Source: Planctomicrobium sp051465645
Lineage (GTDB): Bacteria; Planctomycetota; Planctomycetia; Planctomycetales; Planctomycetaceae
Direction: 5' to 3'
Assembly: GCF_051465645.1 (NCBI RefSeq)
Contig: NZ_CP195790.1
Location: forward strand, 4,154,001-4,218,000
Length of the DNA stretch: 64,000 nt
A program made the position numbers and the translations under genes. The notes beneath the pieces were generated by a model, which was not told where the DNA came from, did no database searches, and worked only from the letters and a program-made list of their open reading frames with translations. Positions 7,959 to 16,281 of this stretch are shown here, one piece after another. How positions within the stretch are numbered: the stretch's first letter is position 1; every line of letters begins with the position of its first letter.

Positions 7959-9206
7959 ATGTCGATCGTAAAAGAAGCAGACGTCATCGTGATTGGCGGA
8001 GGTCCCGCCGGAGCGACAGTTTCAACGTTGATCGCTCAACAAGGGCGAAGTGTTGTGCTGTTTGAGCGAGAACACTTTCCCCGATTTCATATTGGGGAAT
8101 CGCTGATCCCTGAGACATATTGGGTGCTTGAACGCTTGAAGATGCTTCCCAAGATGCGTGCAAGTCACTTCGTCGAGAAGTACAGCGTTCAGTTCGTCAG
8201 TGCCAATGGAAGAACATCAGCTCCATTCGACTTCTGGGACAATAAACCGCACGAGTGCTCCCAAACCTGGCAGGTGCGTCGCAGCGAATTCGACAAAATG
8301 ATGCTCGATAATGCTGCCGAGCAGGGAGTGCAGGTTCACGAAGGGGTTCGTGTTCTCGATATCCTGTTCGAAGGGGACCGTGCTGTCGGGGTACGGGTCA
8401 AAACCGAGTCAGGTGATGAGCACGAAGTTCGTGCCAAGGTTGTTGTGGATGCGAGCGGACAAAGCTCCATGATCATCAACAAGTTCAAGTTGAAGATCTC
8501 GGATCCGGATCTGAATAAGGGAGCGATCTGGACCTATTTCAAAGGGGCTGATCGCACGGAGGGACGCAACGGTGGAGCGACTCTGGTGTTACAAACCGCC
8601 GAGAAGAAAGGCTGGTTCTGGTACATCCCGTTGCATGACAACATTACCAGCGTGGGAGTGGTTGCCGACTTTGACTATCTCTTCAAAAACCGAGGCGCTG
8701 ATCACGAGAAGACGTATTGGGAAGAAGTCGAACGCTGCCCGGGCGTGAAGGAACGAATTCAGAACGCGGAAGTCTGCGATCGCTTCCGCGCGACCAAAGA
8801 GTACACATACAAGTCGAAGCAGCTCGCCGGAGACGGATGGGTTCTCGTTGGCGATGCGTTCGGATTCCTCGATCCGCTGTATTCTTCCGGTGTCTTGCTC
8901 GCGTTGAAGTCTGGTCAGCTTGCTGCAGACGCAATCTGTGAAGGACTGGAAAAGAACGATACCTCGAAGGAGCAACTCGGAGTCTGGGGGCCGGATTTCA
9001 TTGATGGGATGAACCGCATGCGACGCCTTGTGATCGAGTATTATGAAGGGCTTAGCTTCGGACGGTTTATTCGTCGATTCCCTCATCATCAGGGAGACGT
9101 GACCGACCTGTTGATCGGAGATCTGTTCGCACCGGAGCGTGAGAACGTCTTGAGATCAATCGATCAGTTCCATGAGGAGCAAGGGGCGAAAGTCCTTGAG
9201 CGATAG
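7959..9206 (+). CDS. FAD-dependent oxidoreductase, flavin halogenase-like
   Basis: The 415-residue flavoprotein begins with an FAD-binding fold (VIGGGPAGATVS, about 11-22) and the FPRFHIGESLIP stretch (40-51) typical of the tryptophan-halogenase / geranylgeranyl-reductase superfamily. Two features point to halogenases rather than plain monooxygenases: WFWYIP, which fits the WxWxIP signature, and a lysine in FVEKYSVQF (K74) at the place of the catalytic lysine. FLDPLYSSG fits the second conserved site seen in non-tryptophan halogenases. The expected chemistry is FADH2, oxygen and halide giving hypohalous acid and a halogenated (often phenolic) substrate. A separate flavin reductase would be needed and is not nearby. 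An FAD-dependent hydroxylase is the alternative. It ends in a strong terminator. Confidence 0.8.
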   Translation: MSIVKEADVIVIGGGPAGATVSTLIAQQGRSVVLFEREHFPRFHIGESLIPETYWVLERLKMLPKMRASHFVEKYSVQFVSANGRTSAPFDFWDNKPHECSQTWQVRRSEFDKMMLDNAAEQGVQVHEGVRVLDILFEGDRAVGVRVKTESGDEHEVRAKVVVDASGQSSMIINKFKLKISDPDLNKGAIWTYFKGADRTEGRNGGATLVLQTAEKKGWFWYIPLHDNITSVGVVADFDYLFKNRGADHEKTYWEEVERCPGVKERIQNAEVCDRFRATKEYTYKSKQLAGDGWVLVGDAFGFLDPLYSSGVLLALKSGQLAADAICEGLEKNDTSKEQLGVWGPDFIDGMNRMRRLVIEYYEGLSFGRFIRRFPHHQGDVTDLLIGDLFAPERENVLRSIDQFHEEQGAKVLER

Positions 9207-9230
9207 GCCACAATTGAGTGAAGTATTTGA

Positions 9231-9264
9231 GGGACGCACTGATGCATTCAGTGCGTCCCTTTTT
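9231..9264 (+). terminator. Strong intrinsic terminator after the halogenase-like gene
   Basis: A perfect 12-bp stem (GGGACGCACTGA at 9231-9242 with TCAGTGCGTCCC at 9248-9259), 5-nt loop, then TTTTT. Confidence 0.9.
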
Positions 9265-9375
9265 CGTTGGGGCCACTGAAGTACGCTTGAGTCGCCTTGC
9301 TGAAACGGATGAAGAGGGGAGCGACCCCGCTCAGATGAACGCACTCTTCGCACTCAATCGACTCTCAAAATGAAG

Positions 9376-9412
9376 CGAGCACAATGTCGGAAAGTTCCTG
9401 ACATTGTGCTCG
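9376..9412 (-). terminator. Hairpin downstream of aceE, probable terminator
   Basis: A perfect 13-bp stem (CGAGCACAATGTC at 9376-9388 with GACATTGTGCTCG at 9400-9412) with an 11-nt loop, 70 bp past the aceE stop. The T-content after the stem is modest on both strands, so it may act in either direction. Confidence 0.6.
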
Positions 9413-9481
9413 TTGTTCTTCATGTTCAATTGTTGTGCGAATCGCGGAATTCACGCAACAGTTGAAAGACTCGATTGCAGA

Positions 9482-12232
9482 CTATGCAGTGCGTGGGTTG
9501 ACCTTGTTCGGATCAATTCCCAGCTCATTGAGGACTTCGGGCAACTTGTTGCGGTCGAAGTCTCCAGACTGAGAGAGTGCTTCCAGTGTGGCATAAACGG
9601 TGCACTCAGAATCGATTTCGAAGTGGCGACGCAGGACTGGTCGAGTATCGCTTCGCCCGAACCCGTCGGTTCCCAGAACGGTGAATGAACCTGGGACCCA
9701 TTGACGAATCTGGTCTGGCACCAGACGGACGTTGTCGCTGGCTGCGATGAACGGACCGTTGACGCCTTCCAGCACGCTCATCAGGTGAGACTTGCGTGGA
9801 GTTTCGGTCGGGTGCAGCAGGTTCCAGCGTGATGCTTCCATCGAAGAACGGCAAAGTTCGCTGTAGCTTGTGATGCTCCAGACGTCGCAACCGATGTCGT
9901 ACTTCTCCTTCAGCATCTGCTGTGCCTTCAACACACCATTCAGAATGGTGCCTGAACCGAACAGCTGTGGGCGTTCCTTCTGGTTCGCTCCGCTTTCGGT
10001 GCTGCGGAACTTGTACATCCCTTTGAGAATGCCTTCGACGATATGCTCGCCTTCTGGCATTGCCGGCATGTCATAGTTCTCGTTGTAGACCGAGAGGTAA
10101 TAGAGGATCTCTTCGCCCTCTTTGTACATCCGACGCAGACCGTCCTGAATGATGACAGCTAGCTCGAATGCGTAAGCAGGATCGTAAGCCACCAGAGACG
10201 GGACAGTTGTCGCGATCAGCTGGCTGTGGCCATCTTCGTGCTGGAGACCTTCGCCGTTCAGCGTTGTTCGTCCTGAAGTTCCTCCGACGAGGAAGCCCTT
10301 GGCGCGGCTGTCGGCTGCCAACCAGATGAGATCGCCAACACGCTGGAACCCGAACATCGAATAATAGATGTAGAACGGGATCATGTTCATGTTCAGGTTG
10401 CTGTAGGCAGTTCCTGCAGCAACGAACGAGCTCATGGCTCCCGCTTCATTGATCCCTTCTTCAAGGATCTGGCCGTCTTTGGCTTCCTTGTAGTACATCA
10501 GACTGCCGTTGATACGGTCGACTGGCTCGTACAACTGGCCTTGGCTGTTATAGATCCCGAACGTGCTGAACATCGACTCCATCCCGAACGTACGTGCTTC
10601 GTCCGGAATGATTGGCACGATACGGTCTGCGAGCACTTTGTGTCGCATCAGCCCCTGAATGATTGCTCCGAATGCCTGGGTCGTGCTGACTTCCCCTTTG
10701 CCTTCGGTCCCTTTCAGCTGTCGGGCGAATGACTTGTCCTCCAGATCTGGAGTATCGAGCCGTTCGGTTGTTGGTTTACGGGAAGGAACGTGTCCCCCGA
10801 GCTGTTCGCGACGAGCATGGAGATAAACCGCTTCTTCGCTGTCCGGTGCCGGACGGAAGAATGGAATCTTCTCGGCTTCAGCTTCACTCAACGGAATGTT
10901 GAACCGTTTGCGGAAGTACTGAAGTTCTTCCTGATTCATCTTCTTGTTGTTGTGAGCGATGTTTCGCCCTTCGCCAGCTTCTCCGAGCCCGTAACCTTTG
11001 ATGGTCTTCGCGAGAATGACGGTCGGAGCGCCGGTGTGCTCGGTCGCCGCTTTGTAAGCAGCGTAAACTTTCTCTGGATCGTGTCCACCGCGACGCAGTT
11101 TCTCAAGCTGTTCATCGCTCAGCTGATCAACCAGTTCCAGCAGTTCCGGGTCGCTACCGAAGAAGTGTTCTCGAATATACGAGCCACCTTCGACGACGTA
11201 TTTCTGGAACTGACCGTCGACGATTTCGCCCATGCGTTTGATGAGCTTGCCGTTGAAGTCACGGGAGAGCAGGGCGTCCCATTCGCTTCCCCAGACGACC
11301 TTGATGCAGTTCCAGCCGGCACCGCGGAAGGCGCCTTCGAGTTCCTGCATGATCTTACCGTTTCCACGGACAGGACCATCGAGTCGTTGCAGGTTGCAGT
11401 TCACAACCCAGGTCAGATTGTCCAGATGCTCACGGGAAGCAAGTGTGATTGCGCCCAGTGATTCTGGTTCGTCGATTTCGCCGTCCCCGAGGAATGCCCA
11501 GACGCGGGATTTCGAGGTGTCGAGAAGTCCGCGATTCTGCATGTATCGCAGGAATCGAGCGTGGTAGATCGAGCAGATCGGGCCCAGACCCATCGATACG
11601 GTCGGGAACTGCCAGAAGTCTTCCATCAACCATGGGTGAGGATAAGACGACAGGCCCTGTCCGCGAACAGTTTCTTGGCGGAAGTGTTCCAGATGGCTTT
11701 CATCGAGTCGCCCTTCAAGGAAGGCGCGAGCGTACATCCCGGGAGACGCGTGCCCCTGGAAGTACACCATATCTCCAGGGTGATCTGCGGTGCGACCATG
11801 GAAGAAGTGGTTATAGGCCACTTCGTACAGTGTTGCTGCTGAAGCAAAGGTCGAGATGTGCCCCCCGACTGCTCCGGCTTTGTCTGTCTTCTTGTTGGCT
11901 CGCACGACCATCGCCATGGCATTCCAGCGAATGATCGACTTGATCCGGTTTTCGATGCTGTGATTGCCTGGGTAGCGAGGCTGTGACGAAACCGGAATCG
12001 TGTTGACGTACGGGGTTGTCGCCATGAACGGCATCATGACGCCGCGATGGTAGGCCCGTTCACGAAGACGGACGAGCAATTGCTGAGTTCGCTCTGGTCC
12101 ATAGCGATGGAGAACGTCTTCTAGCGAGTCGTACCATTCTTCCAGTTCAATGGGATCGATGCTTTCCCGAAGCCCCTCGACTGCGGTCTTCGCAAGTTTG
12201 TCCATCTTGTTGACGACTTCATCAGTGGCCAT
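9482..12232 (-). CDS. aceE: Pyruvate dehydrogenase E1 component, homodimeric type
   Basis: The 916-residue protein matches the length and organisation of single-chain E1 of the pyruvate dehydrogenase complex. It would decarboxylate pyruvate with thiamine diphosphate and pass the acetyl group to the lipoyl domain of E2. The thiamine diphosphate/Mg motif is clear: GDGE at 249-252 and NCN at 278-280. The substrate-side segment around GGHISTFASAATLYEV (123-138) is also typical. E2 (aceF) and E3 (lpd) are not in the window, so the complex is encoded at scattered loci here. The gene stands alone: a hairpin lies 70 bp after the stop, and about 600 bp without genes lie upstream. The ATG at 12232 fits the family N-terminus. 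Confidence 0.96.
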   Translation of the reverse strand: MATDEVVNKMDKLAKTAVEGLRESIDPIELEEWYDSLEDVLHRYGPERTQQLLVRLRERAYHRGVMMPFMATTPYVNTIPVSSQPRYPGNHSIENRIKSIIRWNAMAMVVRANKKTDKAGAVGGHISTFASAATLYEVAYNHFFHGRTADHPGDMVYFQGHASPGMYARAFLEGRLDESHLEHFRQETVRGQGLSSYPHPWLMEDFWQFPTVSMGLGPICSIYHARFLRYMQNRGLLDTSKSRVWAFLGDGEIDEPESLGAITLASREHLDNLTWVVNCNLQRLDGPVRGNGKIMQELEGAFRGAGWNCIKVVWGSEWDALLSRDFNGKLIKRMGEIVDGQFQKYVVEGGSYIREHFFGSDPELLELVDQLSDEQLEKLRRGGHDPEKVYAAYKAATEHTGAPTVILAKTIKGYGLGEAGEGRNIAHNNKKMNQEELQYFRKRFNIPLSEAEAEKIPFFRPAPDSEEAVYLHARREQLGGHVPSRKPTTERLDTPDLEDKSFARQLKGTEGKGEVSTTQAFGAIIQGLMRHKVLADRIVPIIPDEARTFGMESMFSTFGIYNSQGQLYEPVDRINGSLMYYKEAKDGQILEEGINEAGAMSSFVAAGTAYSNLNMNMIPFYIYYSMFGFQRVGDLIWLAADSRAKGFLVGGTSGRTTLNGEGLQHEDGHSQLIATTVPSLVAYDPAYAFELAVIIQDGLRRMYKEGEEILYYLSVYNENYDMPAMPEGEHIVEGILKGMYKFRSTESGANQKERPQLFGSGTILNGVLKAQQMLKEKYDIGCDVWSITSYSELCRSSMEASRWNLLHPTETPRKSHLMSVLEGVNGPFIAASDNVRLVPDQIRQWVPGSFTVLGTDGFGRSDTRPVLRRHFEIDSECTVYATLEALSQSGDFDRNKLPEVLNELGIDPNKVNPRTA

Positions 12233-12836
12233 ATTGACGTTCTCTGCAACTGGAAATTTCAGGAGCTGCCCGTGAGAGCACTTAACGATATGTTCGGAAA
12301 CTTAATGTTCGATTGAATGCGGCCTGAGATCAGGTGACTCAGGGGCCACAATTGGGGTCAGTCATTCAGAAAAGTAATTCAGTCTCTGCTGTGTCTGGCC
12401 CTGAAAGCCTGCGATATGTCCGTAAGCAATAAAGCTCGCGGAACTGGTAGCTCAAGCCCAAAGCGATCATCTTAGCAGGCTGGGCGATGTTCTGAACCCC
12501 ACTTGGCATGGAAGTCTTTATTCCCGGCAGTGATCGCCGGTCTGGTTCAGATTTCAAAATGTAAAGAAAGCTTCATGCAACAAATTCCTCAATGGGCTCA
12601 CAGGACTCTCTGAGTTCGATTTCACGTGTTCACCCGACGCGGGAGTGAAGACATTTCTTCTTCTGGAATCAATAATGTATTTCAGTTGATGGCTGCAAGT
12701 TGTTTTGAATTATTGTTTTGCGGTATGGCTATTTTCAGGGAGCTGAGATTCTGCTGTTGAACCTGCTGGCGTTTGCAGTGGAAATTTGTCACTCTCATAT
12801 CGGACTTTTTCGATAGTTGAGTCGGGAGCTTTGCCT
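12233..12836. other. Intergenic region between divergent aceE and PVC dehydrogenase genes
   Basis: About 600 bp, expected to hold both promoters and 5' leaders. A 63-codon open frame on the minus strand (12366-12557) has no family resemblance. I see no convincing hairpin or RNA gene. Confidence 0.45.
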
Positions 12837-15800
12837 GTGTTTCGACATCTGCTTATTTGTTGCTTTTGTCTTTCATCAGCGGTCGCTCAGGCCGAAAATT
12901 TTCCTGAGATTTACAATTCTGGGGAAGATGCCAAGGCGGTGGCGACACCGGCTGCTGAAACGATTAAGAAACTCACGCTTCCCGACGGGTTTGTCGCCAC
13001 GCTTTCTGCAGCAGAGCCGGCTGTTCAAAACCCCATCGCCGTGACATGGGATGGCCGCGGGCGACTCTGGGTCGCTGAGAATTACACATACGGAGACAAC
13101 CAGCTTCGCTTTGATCTGGGGCTCCGAGACCGCGTCATTATTCTGGAAGATGCCGACGGGGACGGGGTGTTTGAAACGCGGAAAGTGTTTATCGACACCT
13201 TGCAGATGCTGACAAGTATCGAAGTCGGTCGTGGCGGTGTCTGGCTGATGTGCCCGGCAAAAGTCCTTTTCATTCCCGATCGTGATGGCGATGACATCCC
13301 GGATGGTCCGGCTCAAGTGGTTCTGGATGGGTTCACCGTCGGAACGGATAGTGTCCACAACTTTGCAAATGGACTCCGTTGGGGACCCGATGGTTGGCTC
13401 TATGGTCGTTGCGGGGGAACTTGCCCGGGAATGATCGGTGTTCCGGGAACTCCTGATGAAGCCCGAGTCCCGCTCTGGGGAGGCATGTGGCGATACCATC
13501 CAGTGACCAAAGCCTGCGAAACACTTGTGACCGGGACGACGAATCCCTGGGGACACGACTGGAATTCGTTAGGTGAACTCTTCTTCATTAACACTGTGAA
13601 TGGGCACTTCTGGCACACGATTCCCGGGGGACATTATGATCGCCACACCGGACTCGATCCGAATCCCCGATCGTACAAATTGATCGACCATCACGCTGAT
13701 CACTGGCACTTCGACACCGGGAAGCCTTGGCAGGCGTCTCGTGATGGAGCTGCTAACGATCTCGGGGGCGGACATGCGCACACCGGGGGCATGGTTTACC
13801 TCGGCGATAATTGGCCGAAAGAGCATCGCGACCGGTTCTACATGATCAATATGCATGGCCGTCGGTTGAACACAGAGCATCTCGAACGCGAAGGGGGAGG
13901 CTATGTTGCTCGCCACGGAAAAGATCTGGTTTTGAGCAGTGATACCTGGTTCCGGCCAATCGAAGTGACGTATGGTCCGGATGGCGGTGTCTACATCGTC
14001 GACTGGAGCGATACAGGCGAATGCCATGAGCACAACGGAGTTCATCGCACCAGCGGTCGTATCTATAAGATCACGTACGGAAAGCCAAAGTTTCCCGGCA
14101 AGTTCAACCTTGCTGACAAGTCCAATCATGAACTGGTCGAACTGCACCTTCATGAGAACGAATGGTTTACGCGACAGGCTCGGGTGGTGCTGGCTGGTCG
14201 AATGGATCAAGGAAAAGATCTGGGTGACGCTCGAGCAGAATTGCTGAAACTTGTTCAAAAGAGCAAAGACCGAGTGATTCGCTTTCGAGCGTTATTGTCG
14301 CTTTATGTGGTCAATGGATGCTCAGAGTCATTCCTCACGCAGCTGTTGAATGATCAGGATGAAGCGATCCGGACCTGGAGCATTCGTCTTCTGACTGATA
14401 AATGGCTGCTCGATGGCCCGAATGGTCCGATTCCTCAGCCGGAAGTGTTGGCCAGAACGATTCGTGATCAGGCCAAAGCACTGCTTCCCCGATTGGTTAA
14501 AGTGGCTCAGGACGACAAGTCGGCGCTGGTTCGACTTGCTCTTGCGTCCACACTACAGCGATTACCTGTCTCTGATCGTCCAGCCTTGGCTTTGCCGCTG
14601 GTTCAGCATGCAGAAGACGCAAATGACCATAATCTTCCTCTGATGATCTGGTACGGCCTGATTCCAGTGGGGGATTCCGACCCGGCGGCTTTGGTGAAGG
14701 TTGCAGAGAAGTGCAAGTTGCCGCTGACTCTCAATCTGATCACGCGGCGGTTGACGGAAGATGTCGAACGCAATCCGGCTCCGTTGGATCAGTTGCTTGC
14801 CATTGCGGCGGGAAAAAATCAGACAGTTGAGTTCCAGAATGCTGTCGTTGCCGGAATGACAGATGCCTTGCGCGGCTGGCGTAAGGCAAAGGCTCCGGCG
14901 AGCTGGGCTGGATTGTTCGCCGCGATTACGGCGAGCCAAAACCCTGATCGCATTACGCCTGCACGTGAATTGAGCGTTGTGTTTGGCGACGGACGCGCTT
15001 TGGACGAAGTGAAGAAGATTGTGCTGGATGAGAAGGCGACCATGGACGCCCGAAAATCGGCACTACAAACGTTAATCGACAACAAGCCTGATGATTTGCG
15101 TCAGATCTGCGAGCAGACAATTCGAATCCGCAACCTGAATGTCGTTGCGGCTCAGGGGCTCGCGTTGTTTGATGATCCCAAGATCGGAGAACACCTCGCC
15201 AAGGCGTATGCCTCCTTTGTTGCACCAGATCGACCGCAGATTATTTCCATCCTCGCTTCACGCCCTTCTTTCGCTCTTCCGCTTCTGAAGACGATTGAAG
15301 CCGGCGGCATTCCTCGCAGTGCGCTGACATCGTTTCATGTTCGACAGTTGCATAGTCTTGAGAATCCAGAGATCAGCAAGCTCACAGTCGAAGTCTGGGG
15401 AGAACTGCGTGACTCACCAGAGGACAAGAAAAATCTGATTGCGGAACTGAAACAAAAATTGACTGATGATGCCCTCGCCAAAGGGGACCTCGCTCAAGGA
15501 CGAGTTCTGTTCAATGCAACGTGTTCTAAATGTCACAGGTTGTATGGAGAAGGCACACTCGTTGGCCCGGACATTACCGGTTCAAACCGATCTGACCTTC
15601 ACTACCTTCTGGAAAACGTCATCGACCCCAGTGCAGTGGTGAACAAAGACTTCCGGATGACAATTCTCGTGATGGAAGACGGCCGTGTTTTGAATGGCGT
15701 CATCACCGGTCAGACCGAACGGACAATCACATTGCAGGCGCTGACCGAAAAGTTGACGATCAACAAAGACGAAATTGAGACCATGAAGCCAACGTCGCTC

Positions 15801-15929
15801 TCTCCAATGCCGGAAGGGTTGTTACAACCGCTGAATGAAACTCAGATTCGTGACCTGATTGCGTACCTGAAGCACTCCAGTCAGGTTCAGCTTCCAGGAA
15901 ACGCCGAGGCTGCTGCAGGCAGTAAATAG
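12837..15929 (+). CDS. PVC-type membrane-bound dehydrogenase with HEAT-like region and C-terminal cytochrome c
   Basis: A large exported redox protein of the type specific to Planctomycetes and Verrucomicrobia. Order of parts: signal peptide ending near AQA, an N-terminal beta-propeller dehydrogenase-like domain (starting near LPDGFVATLSAAEP, with Asp-rich DADGDGVF and DRDGDDIPDG loops), an alpha-helical HEAT-like middle, and a C-terminal heme domain with CSKCH (C896, C899, H900) and the later VNKDFRM and MPEGLL segments. It should bind one covalent c-type heme in the periplasm; the substrate is thought to be a sugar or alcohol, but is not known. I favour the GTG at 12837 (1030 aa), with GGGAG about 10 bases upstream and the signal peptide next, over an upstream TTG at 12786. 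A terminator follows. Confidence 0.9.
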   Translation: MFRHLLICCFCLSSAVAQAENFPEIYNSGEDAKAVATPAAETIKKLTLPDGFVATLSAAEPAVQNPIAVTWDGRGRLWVAENYTYGDNQLRFDLGLRDRVIILEDADGDGVFETRKVFIDTLQMLTSIEVGRGGVWLMCPAKVLFIPDRDGDDIPDGPAQVVLDGFTVGTDSVHNFANGLRWGPDGWLYGRCGGTCPGMIGVPGTPDEARVPLWGGMWRYHPVTKACETLVTGTTNPWGHDWNSLGELFFINTVNGHFWHTIPGGHYDRHTGLDPNPRSYKLIDHHADHWHFDTGKPWQASRDGAANDLGGGHAHTGGMVYLGDNWPKEHRDRFYMINMHGRRLNTEHLEREGGGYVARHGKDLVLSSDTWFRPIEVTYGPDGGVYIVDWSDTGECHEHNGVHRTSGRIYKITYGKPKFPGKFNLADKSNHELVELHLHENEWFTRQARVVLAGRMDQGKDLGDARAELLKLVQKSKDRVIRFRALLSLYVVNGCSESFLTQLLNDQDEAIRTWSIRLLTDKWLLDGPNGPIPQPEVLARTIRDQAKALLPRLVKVAQDDKSALVRLALASTLQRLPVSDRPALALPLVQHAEDANDHNLPLMIWYGLIPVGDSDPAALVKVAEKCKLPLTLNLITRRLTEDVERNPAPLDQLLAIAAGKNQTVEFQNAVVAGMTDALRGWRKAKAPASWAGLFAAITASQNPDRITPARELSVVFGDGRALDEVKKIVLDEKATMDARKSALQTLIDNKPDDLRQICEQTIRIRNLNVVAAQGLALFDDPKIGEHLAKAYASFVAPDRPQIISILASRPSFALPLLKTIEAGGIPRSALTSFHVRQLHSLENPEISKLTVEVWGELRDSPEDKKNLIAELKQKLTDDALAKGDLAQGRVLFNATCSKCHRLYGEGTLVGPDITGSNRSDLHYLLENVIDPSAVVNKDFRMTILVMEDGRVLNGVITGQTERTITLQALTEKLTINKDEIETMKPTSLSPMPEGLLQPLNETQIRDLIAYLKHSSQVQLPGNAEAAAGSK

Positions 15930-15976
15930 CTGGCCCGAAATCGCTGGGCGTGGCCAGTGCAACTTGATCTCGAACT

Positions 15977-16018
15977 GAAGTCGTGTTCTCAAAAATTCGG
16001 GAACACGACTTCTTTGAT
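15977..16018 (+). terminator. Intrinsic terminator after the PVC dehydrogenase gene
   Basis: A perfect 12-bp stem (GAAGTCGTGTTC at 15977-15988 with GAACACGACTTC at 16001-16012), 12-nt loop, then a T-rich tail. The rest of 15930-16281 shows no gene and should hold the promoter of the next gene. Confidence 0.75.
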
Positions 16019-16281
16019 TAAGTCAGTTGAACGAGCGGTTTCGCGAACGGTGATGCATCCCGGGCGACTTCATGTGACGTGATGTCTTGTTGTGCTACGC
16101 ACACATTTGACACAACGAGGGGGGGAGGTGAACAATAGCGTCAATTCAAGAATTGTGCGTTCACTGATGACATGGTCTTTAGACACAGTCAGTCGCGGAT
16201 CTCGATCGATCATTTTCGATTCTGATTCATGCTCTCGGCGACCTCACGTCCTGTCTATATTCAATCAAACGGATACTTACG

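Noticed and set aside
12366..12557. A 63-codon open frame in the aceE upstream region.
   Set aside because: No family resemblance, no ribosome-binding site, and unbiased composition.
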